Of a DNA stretch of 64,000 nucleotides, positions 56,401 to 64,000 are shown piece after piece. The notes under the pieces were generated by a model that did not search any database, was not told where the DNA came from, and worked only from the letters and a program-made list of their open reading frames with translations. This DNA comes from Branchipolynoe longqiensis (Eukaryota; Annelida; Polychaeta; Phyllodocida; Polynoidae), in the NCBI GenBank assembly GCA_030323885.1, contig CM059203.1, positions 62,001 through 126,000 on the forward strand. The letters are read 5' to 3'. The translations under genes were made by a program, and so were the position numbers. Each line of letters begins with the position of its first letter. The stretch's first letter is position 1.

Positions 56401-56994
56401 GTTAAGGGCTTGACATATGGTACAGGCTGTTTTATTGTGTTGGCTGCCGGAGGGTGTGGGTGGGGTGGCCCCGCCCACGCTGCTGCCGCTGCTGCTGTCG
56501 GCATCACAATTGCCGTTGTTGCAGTCGCTGCAGTCGGAGATGTCAACACAGACGCAGCTCATTACATCACGGTTTGGGGTGAGTGCGCGGTGGTCGCTGT
56601 GGGAGTGGTGTCCGGCAGGGCCCCTTGGGACTCCTGTGTCGCCGGGGGTGTGGCTGCTGGTGACGTCACCAGGGCCACTGATACATGTGATACAGTCGCC
56701 ATAGTTTACAGAGTTATTGGTGGCAGTGTGGTTTAGAGGGGGGCGTTTCCTCCAGCCATCGCCAACATCACCGTCACAGTTGATACCGTCGTCATCGCTT
56801 GCACATTCACAACACACAATGTTAGGTTTAGTGGGGCGTTTCCTCCAGCCGGCACGTTGGTGGGCGATTTTTATTTCAGTGCCAGAGTCAGTATTAATGC
56901 TATCACGTACCGTGCGTTGCTCGCCGCTGGTGGTCTCAGCATCGTGTGACTCCTCGTCCGCGCTGGGGTGGGGCGGGGTGGAGCCACTTAGCAA
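53419..56994 (-). CDS. Element 2 ORF2: RT, truncated RNase H, tyrosine recombinase
   Basis: Open for 1191 codons, from a TTG with no ATG until residue 145 (56562). The N-terminal 250 residues contain two GWRKRP motifs and two C.C.D.SDCSDCN motifs. The RT spans about residues 480-800: IMTRPKKNTAERRIIVDLSW, ADLARAYRQLRACPL, FGCRTSSMACTRTTNAVV, and the catalytic YLDD at 686-689. RNase H begins (VIECDSSLTGGGAHS, HLEAINLVMAL) but then jumps straight into the recombinase start (YYAGLTTGTW), so the last two acidic residues are missing. The recombinase has Arg1030 (LLRQGNLL), His1139-Arg1142 (HSLRRGGAQAC) and Tyr1173 (SYVPR), a full catalytic set. It ends FG at TGA 53419. The RT would copy the RNA and the recombinase insert circular DNA. 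Confidence 0.88.
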   Translation of the reverse strand: MLSGSTPPHPSADEESHDAETTSGEQRTVRDSINTDSGTEIKIAHQRAGWRKRPTKPNIVCCECASDDDGINCDGDVGDGWRKRPPLNHTATNNSVNYGDCITCISGPGDVTSSHTPGDTGVPRGPAGHHSHSDHRALTPNRDVMSCVCVDISDCSDCNNGNCDADSSSGSSVGGATPPTPSGSQHNKTACTICQALNYKCVCPSDPSCGIWPRPSVTIQNCICADLSDCSDCNAAADLTTGDDADTTSSSSPTSSQGRDHGTGGDGTGAGRAWITHHNSRKRHRSDCATDCDDSCTDSPPRHARNTTGGATRQGGDTTRGRSLANGPPRPPADVTKQDGGHSNQNKPRPHSTGGSHDHAPSTPGHAPAYDDRGTDAHPAGTARHGVKRPRFTSTRTDVSDHAPRTGDSDAPGYNTLPLLTPARYRDTLDAIWPHPVEDQWTHHKKYHDTYIHVRQTAVPNYMGARIPVASGLNIPEWRRMLTDYHDREIVDYLEYGWPADYAADTAPTPSATNHTSYPAQLDAIRRYIKTERGHGALLGPFDKPPFSPWNQVSPIMTRPKKNTAERRIIVDLSWPRGGSVNSGIKRGHYQGRPCTYTLPNIMDAAVEVARIGRGSYIWGADLARAYRQLRACPLSAPLLGIAIDGQYYTDVAPPFGCRTSSMACTRTTNAVVHLLRKNGHFVHCYLDDFVGVAPTKHEAERAYTDCINITARLGLALSPSKCTPPTKVIEWLGFHIDIMKMQVTIPEEKLTDVLTECKNWTAPRRATRKDLQKLVGQLQHVAKCVTPARRFMARIHDALRQAPFTGHHQVPSELQDDIRWFLQFAERSNGIVLLPSDPKLPWVIECDSSLTGGGAHSPKNYYRQRYPDHLRTSTSNIAHLEAINLVMALQVYYAGLTTGTWKNKSAQARRYLGFTARQRNDPLAPTQYDLLAYILHLKETLATPGAVLNYLSGAKTWVQMLGGDVSAFNTYPVSLMKRGVQRLATHTPTQAPPLTPQDLRGTIHYLSTAGPTAWVLTAALLIGYHTLLRQGNLLHTGTRDDPGHTLLARDGLTITVRTTKTRWRLGQAYRVLVPCIPGSPYCPASAWVAYAAYQRPRPLGPAFLASGGGPLLPAALLAGLRLGLAATGNPEAMHYTLHSLRRGGAQACAASGASLGEIMELGSWTSASVHSYVPRAQIISGPRTLSMLFG

Positions 56995-57024
56995 AAACCC
57001 TGGGTGGGTTGTTGAGTTGCGGGG

Positions 57025-58332
57025 TCAGCGGAGGGGGTAGCTTTCTTGTCCATGAACCGTTTTTTTGTTCATGCACGCCCGTTCCTGGTGGGGGTTTGCT
57101 CGGTGATATTTGTTCGCACACCAGGCACATATGTGGACCCTGCGATCAGGGTTCTGGCCGTGGGAGGCCGCGAATCCGCAGTCGTTCCCCCAGTTCCAGA
57201 GGTGGCAGGGCTTGCCATCGGTCTCTCTGTTGAACTCGGGCTTGTTGTCGGCAGTAGTGGTGGTGCTGGGGGTATAGCTGTTTGTCTTCGTCCCGGTGCT
57301 GGCCGGGCGGGGGTTTTGCTTAGTGTGCAATCGTGTGCCGACAACACAGGCGTCCCTCTGCACGTCCTTTATTGCGTAGTGGTCAGCCCACCCATAGGGG
57401 AGGCGGCCATCATCTATCATGTCGAACACGTGCTCGGACCATTGTCTGCACGTGTTCCAGTCCCAGGTTGAGGCCATTGTTACTAGCTGGTGCTGGTGCT
57501 CCATCATGGGCGCCTTCCACACTTGTGGAATTGCTGCGTCCTTCCCCATCCTAAACAACGCCGCACAGTACTCGGGCCATGTTGCCTCACCGAGCCCCAC
57601 CTTCTCTCGCTTAGAGCCGCGTATCACATAGAGGTGTGGTAGAAATTTTGGTTTACCTCGTTTACGGCCGAGTGCTGTCCCTGCTGCGAGGAGGATGTCA
57701 TTGATAACTTCCGCTCGTTCGGTGTTGTGGATGGCGTAGTCGGGCGTGGCGTGTTGTCCGTATCCCGCTAGTATGTCCCGATCCTCCGTGTATGCGTCGT
57801 CAAAGTGTGTCGCGTTGTAGGTGGCTGTGTGGGTCGGGGGTGGTGGGGGTCGCTGGTGAAGGCTGGCATCCACGCCCGTGACCGTTGGGGCCGGGGGGGG
57901 CGGCAGTTGGGCCGGGGCCGCGCTGACCTGGTTGAGCGCTCCAAGCCTGGCTAGACTGTCCGCCGCGTCACGTGCTAGTGCGCCTTGTTGTGTCACCCAC
58001 GTGTTGGAGACCGTACTGGTATTGAGTCTCGCCTCCACGGTGGCGAGTATGTCTGTTTTTAGGTCCGTCTTGAGCTCTTTAATCTGGCTTGTCATGAGCG
58101 CCTGTATGGCCTCAAGGATGCCATCACCTATCCCGCTTCCTCCAGGTGCTGGCTGTGATTGTGGTTGTGACAGTGGTTGTGACAGCACGTAGCGAGCGTC
58201 TCCCGTTGCGCTCGCCATGTTTTGCGTATTATCCGTGTGCTCCATGACCTTAGTCCTGGGGCGCCCACGTCCCTTCGGGGGGTTATTAGTTTTCCTTGCT
58301 GCATTGCGTGCCGATTTGCATGGCGTCGGCAT
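57025..58332 (-). CDS. Element 2 gag-like ORF
   Basis: ATG at 58332 gives 435 residues, with the upstream frame running into the gap. Residues 20-27 (KGRGRPRT) form an AT-hook-like motif. A helical Gln/Leu-rich segment follows (IQALMTSQIKELKTDLKTDI), probably a coiled coil. The conserved core at about 240-345 has LYVIRGSKREKVGLGEATW, WDWNTCRQWSEHVFDMIDDG and AIKDVQRDACVVGTR. Residues 376-420 hold a zinc-knuckle-like C.8C, CAWC, H, H, C arrangement (CHLWNWGNDCGF, HICAWCANKYHR). It ends at TGA 57025, after which the same frame stays open into ORF2. The protein probably binds and packages element RNA. Confidence 0.83.
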   Translation of the reverse strand: MPTPCKSARNAARKTNNPPKGRGRPRTKVMEHTDNTQNMASATGDARYVLSQPLSQPQSQPAPGGSGIGDGILEAIQALMTSQIKELKTDLKTDILATVEARLNTSTVSNTWVTQQGALARDAADSLARLGALNQVSAAPAQLPPPPAPTVTGVDASLHQRPPPPPTHTATYNATHFDDAYTEDRDILAGYGQHATPDYAIHNTERAEVINDILLAAGTALGRKRGKPKFLPHLYVIRGSKREKVGLGEATWPEYCAALFRMGKDAAIPQVWKAPMMEHQHQLVTMASTWDWNTCRQWSEHVFDMIDDGRLPYGWADHYAIKDVQRDACVVGTRLHTKQNPRPASTGTKTNSYTPSTTTTADNKPEFNRETDGKPCHLWNWGNDCGFAASHGQNPDRRVHICAWCANKYHRANPHQERACMNKKTVHGQESYPLR

Positions 58333-58360
58333 GTTTTCATTGCGTGGCGTTACGTTTCGT

Positions 58361-58860
58361 NNNNNNNNNNNNNNNNNNNNNNNNNNNNNNNNNNNNNNNN
58401 NNNNNNNNNNNNNNNNNNNNNNNNNNNNNNNNNNNNNNNNNNNNNNNNNNNNNNNNNNNNNNNNNNNNNNNNNNNNNNNNNNNNNNNNNNNNNNNNNNNN
58501 NNNNNNNNNNNNNNNNNNNNNNNNNNNNNNNNNNNNNNNNNNNNNNNNNNNNNNNNNNNNNNNNNNNNNNNNNNNNNNNNNNNNNNNNNNNNNNNNNNNN
58601 NNNNNNNNNNNNNNNNNNNNNNNNNNNNNNNNNNNNNNNNNNNNNNNNNNNNNNNNNNNNNNNNNNNNNNNNNNNNNNNNNNNNNNNNNNNNNNNNNNNN
58701 NNNNNNNNNNNNNNNNNNNNNNNNNNNNNNNNNNNNNNNNNNNNNNNNNNNNNNNNNNNNNNNNNNNNNNNNNNNNNNNNNNNNNNNNNNNNNNNNNNNN
58801 NNNNNNNNNNNNNNNNNNNNNNNNNNNNNNNNNNNNNNNNNNNNNNNNNNNNNNNNNNNN
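58361..58860. other. Assembly gap, 500 N
   Basis: Exactly 500 unknown bases covering the 5' end of Ngaro element 2. The right edge is a GT-rich minisatellite. Confidence 0.99.
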
Positions 58861-59145
58861 GTGTGTGTGGTGGGAGAGGGGAGGAGGGAGGTAGGACAAT
58901 GTGGGTGTGTATGCATGTATTTGTGTGTGTGGTGGGAGAGGGGAGGAGGGAGGTAGGCCAATGTGGGTGTGTATGCATGTATGTGTGTGTGTGTGGTGGG
59001 AGAGGGGAGGAGGGAGGTAGGCCAATGTGGGTGTGTATGCATGTATTTGTGTGTGTGTGTGTGGTGGGAGAGGGGAGGAGGGAGGTAGGCCAATGTGGGT
59101 GTGTGTGCATGTATTTGTGTGTGTGCTTGGATGAATGCGTATTTG
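58861..59145. repeat. GT-rich minisatellite of about 62-68 bp, four copies
   Basis: The unit is GGTGGGAGAGGGGAGGAGGG, AGGTAGGCCAATGTGGGTGT, GTATGCATGTATTTGTGTG, with length variation from the (GT)n part. The gag-fused frame through this is an artefact. Confidence 0.93.
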
Positions 59146-59254
59146 TTTGATTGGGGTTTTACATCCTATCAACATCAAAACTGCAACAAACAAACAAACC
59201 AGCAAACAAACAAAAAAGCAAACCTTTCTAATGGCATTTGATCAGGCGATACCT
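59146..59254 (-). mobile_element. SINE-1 tail fragment
   Basis: TTTTACATCCTATCAACATC followed by AAACAAACAAACC repeats. Only the 3' end of the SINE is present. Confidence 0.6.
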
Positions 59255-60335
59255 CAAGCCTTCGTCACATTACGGCTGGCGACCACTTTGTGACCACTTT
59301 GTGATCATTTTGTGACCACTTTGCGACCACTTTATGACCACTTTGTGACCACTCTATGACCACTTTGTGACCACTTTGTGACCACTTTGTGACCAGAGAC
59401 CACTCTATAACCACTTTATGACCACTTTGTGACCACTTTATGACCACTTTACCACCACTTTGTGACCACTTTGCGACCACTATATGACCACCTTGTGACC
59501 ACGTTGTGACCACTTTGTGACCACTTTATGACCAGTTTGCGACCACTGTGACTACTTTGTGACCACTCTGTGACCACTTTATGACCACTTTGTGACCACT
59601 CTGTGACCACTGTGTGACCACTTTGTGACCACTTTATGACCACTTTATGACCACTTTATGACCACTATGTGACCACTTTGTGACCATTTTGTGACCACTT
59701 TGTGACCACTTTGCACCAATGAACCCACAGTGCGACCTAAGCAATGGTCGCCGACCTCCGGGCGACCATTTTGGTCGAAAGGAGGTTTTTAGTGCAATAG
59801 CCGCAACCTCAGAGCTGCAATCCTTGCGACCAAAATGGTCCCAAGGATTGATTGATTGATTGATTGGTGATTTCTTTACGCCGTGTCGGCAGCACTTTGC
59901 GACCATGTATGATCACTTTTACCCCAATCACACTACTGATTGAGACCACTTTGCCAAACCCAAAAAGAGGTCTTCGAAAAATTGTCGCAAGTCGTCAGAA
60001 AGTGGTCCTCAGAGATCGCTGACCTCCATGCGACCACAATGCAGCTACTACACTTAAAAAAACCTTCTTGTTACTAAAGTAATGGTCGCCGCCCTTTGGG
60101 TGACCATTTTGGTCACAACGAGGTGGGCGCTATGGTCGCAAAGTGGTCACAAAGTTGTTGCAAAGTGGTCACAAAGTGGTCACAAATTGTTTGCAAGTGG
60201 TCACAAGCCATAGTGTGACTGGATGGAGCTTTAGCAACCACTTGGCGACTACTTGCAACTTCTTTGTGACCAGCCCTTTTCTGTGGTCGCAAAGTGGTCG
60301 CAAGCAGTCGCAAGTAGTAATGTGATTGGGATTAT
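59255..60335. mobile_element. MITE family G-like element expanded by an 11-bp repeat
   Basis: The ends CGTCACATTACGGCTGGCGA and TCGCAAGTAGTAATGTGATT are imperfect inverted repeats with the same TCACATTAC core as family G. 59279-59720 is an array of GACCACTTTGT with ATGACC and GCGACC variants, about 40 copies. Its complement (ACAAAGTGGTC) recurs at 60130-60190, so the halves can pair. Internal TTGATTGATTGATTG at 59847-59862. Confidence 0.8.
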
Positions 60336-60343
60336 CAGTTAGC

Positions 60344-60631
60344 AGGTTTTTTTTTTTAGTTTTACATCCTGGTAACATCTAAGGGCATAGCAGGATGGAT
60401 ACCGACTTGTGACAGTGCACACTCATAGTGACGTTATAGTGCTGCTCCACTGGGAAATCAGGCCACCGGCACCATGATCCAGTATCTCATTCAGTCACAT
60501 TATCCTGATATTGAGCTAACCAGTCCTTGCTCTATCCTATTAATGCCGAGCGCCAGGCTAGGAAACGACAAGTATCAATTTAGTAAATCATTGGTTTGAC
60601 TCGACCGGAATTCGAACTCCAGATCTCCCGG
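60344..60631 (-). mobile_element. SINE-1, full length with 11-bp target duplication
   Basis: Flanked by TATCAGTTAGC at 60333-60343 and 60632-60642. On the minus strand it has the B-box-like GGAGTTCGAATTCC head, the body and a short T(A)-rich tail. This defines the ends of SINE-1 and shows insertion by target-primed reverse transcription. Confidence 0.92.
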
Positions 60632-60644
60632 TATCAGTTAGCCA

Positions 60645-60982
60645 GTGTCGCAGTTTAAAAGGGTACCCGGTTTTAAACAGGGCTTTCCACAATGCGCTTG
60701 CGCATGCATTTCTGCCTGATTGAGATTGTACCCATGTTTAAAAACTTGTTAATTGTTTGTTAACTTGTTAGTGCAGAGGATAATATATACTATCAAGCAT
60801 AAAATATTCACTACAATGATTCCTGAAGGAATCCTTGCTTGTCTCGACCTACATGTCCTCCACAGATAGAAAGAAGCAAGCCAGAAATGTTGACAAGATT
60901 TCAGGCTTACCATTCGACTTTGATGCATGCGCATTGCGAAAAGCCCCATTTTAAACTGTGTACCCTTTCAAACTGCGACACC
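60645..60982. mobile_element. MITE family F copy 2
   Basis: Inverted ends GTGTCGCAGTTTAAAAGGGT and ACCCTTTCAAACTGCGACAC, extending about 55 bases inward (CAATGCGC...GCGCATTG). Shares GTGTCGCAGTTT with the element at 35609-36108. Confidence 0.85.
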
Positions 60983-61199
60983 CATACTGAAACTGACAGA
61001 CGTTGACCTTGAACACGTGACGCTGACCTTGAACACGTGACCAGCAAGCAAGCGAATTAATGAACAAGGGATGGGAGGAGGCGGCATTCAATTACGACGG
61101 GGACCAGCGTGGGTCAGCACACAGGTAAACCAGCGAAAAGACCAGGTGCATCCTGGGAAAAGATGCTGCGCACGCCGCTAGGGGGCCAAATTGGGTGCG
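60983..61199. other. Non-coding stretch
   Basis: A 20-bp direct repeat GCTGACCTTGAACACGTGAC-like occurs at about 61002 and 61023. No gene. Confidence 0.5.
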
Positions 61200-61398
61200 T
61201 GGGACAGGGCGCCGTGGCCGAATCGGTAAAGCGCGGCCCTCGCGTGCGGGAGATCGGGAGTTTAGTTTCCGGTCGAGTAAAACCAATGACTTATACAAAT
61301 TGATACTTGTCGCTTCCTAACTTGGCGCTTGGCATTAATAGGATAGGGCAAGGACTGGTAAACTCAGTGTCAGGGTAATGTGACTGAATGATTTCCCA
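61200..61398 (+). mobile_element. SINE-1 head and 5' body
   Basis: The tRNA-like head GCCGTGGCCGAATCGGTAAA (A box) and GGGAGTTTAGTTTCC (B box) with GCGTGCGGGAGA between, followed by TTGATACTTGTCGCTTCCTA and GTGACTGAATG, where it stops. The Leu-type A box is well preserved. Confidence 0.85.
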
Positions 61399-61810
61399 GT
61401 GGTTTCCACGTTACGATGGTGATAATTAATTCTTTCTTTTATTGATAGCAAATAAAGTAATCATTGCTGCCTCTGTGTATTAACTCAGTTAGCAATACTA
61501 CATATATTTAATCTATCTCACAAAGGACATCAAAAGTACACTTGAATGATTTTGTTCTAAAGTTAAAATGTGAAAATTTACACATCGATCCAAGCCTTTT
61601 TTCAACTTTTTCAAAGTTTTTTCTTCTAAGACATAACCTTCTCTGCTTAACTGTAATCAATCAACTCTTGTCTGACTTTGTTTTGTATGTTAAAATGAAG
61701 TTCTGGATGTGTCTTTGATTTCCTTGTTACACAAGTGATATTACCGTATTGCTCAATTTGTATAAGATCTCAATCAACTCTAACATATCCACAACATGTA
61801 AACCTTGATA

Positions 61811-62162
61811 GGATTGTTGTTTTGTTTGTTTGTTGTTGTCTTACGTCCTAGCAACATCTAAGGTCATATCAGGACGGGTACCAACTTGTGACACTGCGCA
61901 CTCGTGGTGACTTTATAGTGCTGCCCCACTGGGAGACCAGGCCGCCAGCACCATGACCTGATATCCCACTCAGTCACATTATCCTGACAATGAGCCAACC
62001 AGTCCTTGCCTTATCCTAATAATGCCAAGAACCTGGCTAGGAAGCAACAAGTATCAATTTTGAAGTCATTGGTTTGACTCGACCAGGGTTCGCACCCACG
62101 ATCCCATGGTCTACCAACACGGGAGACGGACGTTCTAACTTATTCGGCCATCCCGTCTGGTT
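61811..62162 (-). mobile_element. SINE-1, near full length, reversed
   Basis: Tail TTTGTTTGTTTGTTGTTGTC, then TTACGTCCTAGCAACATCTA, body, and the reversed head GGGTTCGCACCC and TTCGGCCATCCCGTCTGG. The A- and B-box spacing is as in other copies. Confidence 0.92.
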
Positions 62163-62221
62163 GCCTTGATAGGTATTTGTGGTGTTCTCTGTGGCAGAGT
62201 GGTTGCAGTATGCCTTTTTTC

Positions 62222-62488
62222 TAGGTCTGGCAGAGTGGTTAGAGTGTCTGACTATTTTCTAGGGCGTACTCCTAATCTGGAGGTCGGTGGTTCGATTCCC
62301 CATGCCCCCCCCCCCCACCTCTGTCGCTTTTGATTTCAACCACTGTGTATAACTTACAGCGTCATCAAGGGCAGGTTGCTCTCATACCATGTTTATGTAG
62401 TGTTGGAGGTTAATAATCCCTTGGGTCGGTAAAAGTGTAGACTCAGGCTTTCTATCGATAAACTGTCTAATGGTGAAAGCAAGTCTTT
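62222..62488 (+). mobile_element. SINE-2, first copy of an inverted pair
   Basis: A Leu/Ser-type tRNA head: TGGCAGAGTGGTTAGAGTG (A box) and GGTCGGTGGTTCGATTCCCC (B box). The body has TGTGTATAACTTACAGCGTC, TTGCTCTCATACCATG, TCCCTTGGGTCGGTAAAAGT and TGTCTAATGGTGAAA. The 3' tail is cut where the opposite copy begins. Confidence 0.9.
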
Positions 62489-62795
62489 TATTTTCTTGAA
62501 GATTTATACTGCCTATAATGGATAAGTCTGAATAGACTTGTTTTCACCATTAGACAGTTTGTCAATAGAAAGCCCGAGCCTACACTTTTACCGACCCAAG
62601 AAATTGTTAACCTCCCACACCACATAGACATGGTATGAGAGCAACTGGCCTTTGATGACGCTGTAAAATATACACAGCGGTGGAAATCCAATTTGCAGAG
62701 GTGGGGGCACAGGGAATCAAACCACCGACGTTCAGATTAGGAGTCTGACCTCGAAAAAAAGTCAGACACTCTAACCACTCTGCCACAGAGAACAC
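62489..62795 (-). mobile_element. SINE-2, second copy, opposite strand
   Basis: Complements the preceding copy over about 260 bases. It keeps the 3' tail, which on the minus strand reads TATAGGCAGTATAAATCTTC, AAGAAAATAAAAG. The head ends at CTCTGCCACAGAG. Confidence 0.9.
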
Positions 62796-62804
62796 CACAG
62801 GGTG

Positions 62805-62940
62805 TGTGGGGCAGGGCGCCGTCGCCGAATCGGTAAAGCGGGGGCCTCGCGTGCGGGAGATTGGGAGTTCAGTTCCCAATTCTGGGCAACATTATCCATG
62901 ATAGGCCGTATAAATCTTCAAGAAAAAAAAAAGAAAAAAA
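62805..62940 (+). mobile_element. Chimeric SINE: SINE-1-type head on a SINE-2-type tail
   Basis: The head GCCGTCGCCGAATCGGTAAA and GGGAGTTCAGTTCCC is followed at once by ATGATAGGCCGTATAAATCT, TCAAGAAAAAAAAAAG, the SINE-2 3' end, with no SINE-1 body. Confidence 0.75.
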
Positions 62941-63044
62941 GGAACATCGAGTCTGCTGTTTCTTGGATGGTTTTTGCTATTATTTGGAAGGTTTTAACTT
63001 TTGGTTTCCATGTCACAGCTTAGTGCCCAGTTTCAGAGAATGAT

Positions 63045-63212
63045 TTGTTTTGTTTGTTTGTTTGTTGTTTTACGTCCTAGCAACATCTAAGGTCATATCA
63101 GGACGGGTACCAACTTGTGACAGTGCGCACTCATGGCAATTTTATAGTGCTGTCCCACTGGGAAACCAGGCCGCCGGCACCATGATCTAATATCCCACTC
63201 AGTCACATTATT
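63045..63212 (-). mobile_element. SINE-1, 5' part missing, reversed
   Basis: TTTGTTTGTTTGTTGTTTTA, CGTCCTAGCAACATCTAAGG through ATATCCCACTCAGTCACATT. It is cut by the next SINE-2. Confidence 0.88.
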
Positions 63213-63476
63213 TCTCTGTGGCGGAGTGGTTAGAGTGTGTGACTTTTTTCTAAGTCAGACTCATAATCTGAAGGTTGGTGGTCCGATTCCCCATGCCCCC
63301 AGCAATGCCAATTTGGATTTCCACCGCTGTGTATAACTTACAGCGTCATCAAATGCCAGTTGCTCTCATACCATGTCTATGTGGTGTGGGAGGTTAAAAA
63401 TCCCTTGGGTCGGTAAAAGTGTAGGCTCGGGCTTTCTATCGACAAACTGTCTAATGGTGAAAACAAGTCTATTCAG
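63213..63476 (+). mobile_element. SINE-2, third copy
   Basis: Head TGGCGGAGTGGTTAGAGTG and GGTTGGTGGTCCGATTCCCC, then the same body as the pair at 62222-62795, ending TGGTGAAAACAAGTCTATTC. Confidence 0.9.
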
Positions 63477-63815
63477 TTTGTTTGTTGTTGTTTTACATCC
63501 TAGCAACATCTAAGGTCATATCAGGACGGGTACCAACTTGTGACAGTGCGCACTCATGGCGACTTTATAGTGCTGCCTCACTGGAAGACCAGGCCGCCAG
63601 CACCATGACCTGATATCCCACTCAGTCACATTATCCTGACACTAAGCCAACCAGTCCTTGCTCTATCCTAATAATGCCGAGCGCCAGAGCGTCTGAATGA
63701 GTTAGAGCATCCGTCTCCCGTGCTGGTAGACCGTTGTGGGTTGTGGGTTCGAACCCTGCTCGAGTCAAACCAATGACTTTAAAATTGATACTTGTCGCTT
63801 CATAGCCAGGTCAGA
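63477..63815. mobile_element. SINE-1 reversed copy fused to a plus-strand SINE-1 head
   Basis: 63477-63682 is a minus-strand copy up to TAATGCCGAGCGCCAG. From there the sequence switches to a plus-strand head (GTTAGAGCATCCGTCTCCCG, GGGTTCGAACCC) and the 5' body (CGAGTCAAACCAATGACTTT, TTGATACTTGTCGCTTC). The switch lies at a shared GCGCCAG/GAGCG region. Confidence 0.75.
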
Positions 63816-64000
63816 CTCCAATGCACGAGTGACAGGGGGTGGTGTCGCCACCTGTGCCAAAAGTGAAAGGGGGGTCACCCGTAAGCACACAACATAAGGG
63901 TGACCAATATAGGGAATCTTCCCTTCCGCGCCTTTATACTCGCATAATTCTTATACATCACACATTATATATAAAACGTATAAAGGATGATGCGAATATA
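63816..64000. other. Non-coding end of window
   Basis: No feature recognised. Confidence 0.5.

Larger units (their letters stand above)
52651..58360 (-). mobile_element. Ngaro-like tyrosine-recombinase retrotransposon (element 2)
   Basis: A minus-strand element with gag, then RT, truncated RNase H and tyrosine recombinase in one frame, then 3' repeats. It has no methyltransferase domain. The split direct repeats (see 52651-53424) and domain set fit Ngaro rather than DIRS. The 5' end falls in the 500-N gap, so its A1 repeat is unseen. Its two ORFs are open apart from one TGA, making it far younger than element 1. If the plexin gene continues past this point, the element lies antisense in a plexin intron. 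Confidence 0.88.
61425..63043. repeat. Dispersed repeat family E, split by SINEs
   Basis: 61425-61810 and 62962-63043 match consecutive parts of the copy at 31540-32085. About 1.15 kb of SINE sequence separates them. Confidence 0.75.

Noticed and set aside
55805..56401. Plus-strand 198-codon open frame
   Set aside because: Shadow of the Ngaro ORF2 on the other strand.
57025..59205. A 726-codon protein running through the third gap
   Set aside because: The part beyond 58332 is N and minisatellite. Gag is taken to start at ATG 58332.
61200..61275. Functional tRNA-Leu gene
   Set aside because: It continues into the SINE-1 body and the same head occurs in several SINE copies.

Overview
The window is animal genomic DNA, most likely from a marine mollusc. 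It carries split genes with GT-AG introns, a neurotransmitter-transporter gene and a plexin gene. It also carries many tRNA-derived SINEs, MITEs, satellites and two tyrosine-recombinase retrotransposons. One SINE (about 47.32-47.67 kb) ends in a tail that I recall, from memory, as very common in gastropod and bivalve genomes. There is no sign of a prokaryotic replicon. Three runs of exactly 500 N (15018-15517, 32367-32866, 58361-58860) are scaffold gaps of arbitrary size, each beside simple repeats.

Layout. 0-14 kb is nearly pure repeat: a 37-bp satellite, a polypurine tract, a 1.3-kb foldback element, 84-bp and 33-bp arrays, a 107-bp satellite whose minus strand resembles the 3' half of 5S rRNA, and a 28-bp satellite with about 90 copies. 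At 15.7-24.15 kb lie the last two recognisable coding exons of an SLC6 (Na+/Cl- neurotransmitter transporter) gene on the plus strand. The intron between them holds a nested stack: a MITE split first by a Harbinger-like MITE (TTA target duplication) and then by a degraded 5.5-kb Ngaro-like retrotransposon. 24-40 kb is intergenic or intronic DNA with MITEs, a 77-bp satellite and older repeats.

From 40.6 kb a plexin gene runs on the plus strand. A first coding exon carries a signal peptide and most of the sema domain. Two further sema exons, one PSI exon and one exon finishing the PSI domain follow, all with matching phases. The last exon is the fifth of five tandem copies of a ~220-bp unit (49.3-50.33 kb). 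The four upstream copies keep the acceptor and mostly keep an open frame, but they lost the good donor and would change the reading phase. No later plexin exon was recognised, so the remainder of the window is probably intron or lies past the gene.

At 52.65-58.36 kb a second, much better preserved Ngaro-like element lies on the minus strand. Its gag ORF and its RT/recombinase ORF share one reading frame, separated by a single TGA. Its ribonuclease H domain is cut short, so the RT is fused directly to the tyrosine recombinase. Its 3' end shows the B1-A2-B2 split direct repeats expected of Ngaro/PAT elements, with an extra partial B copy. The last 5 kb is a SINE and MITE cluster that includes an inverted SINE pair able to form a long hairpin.
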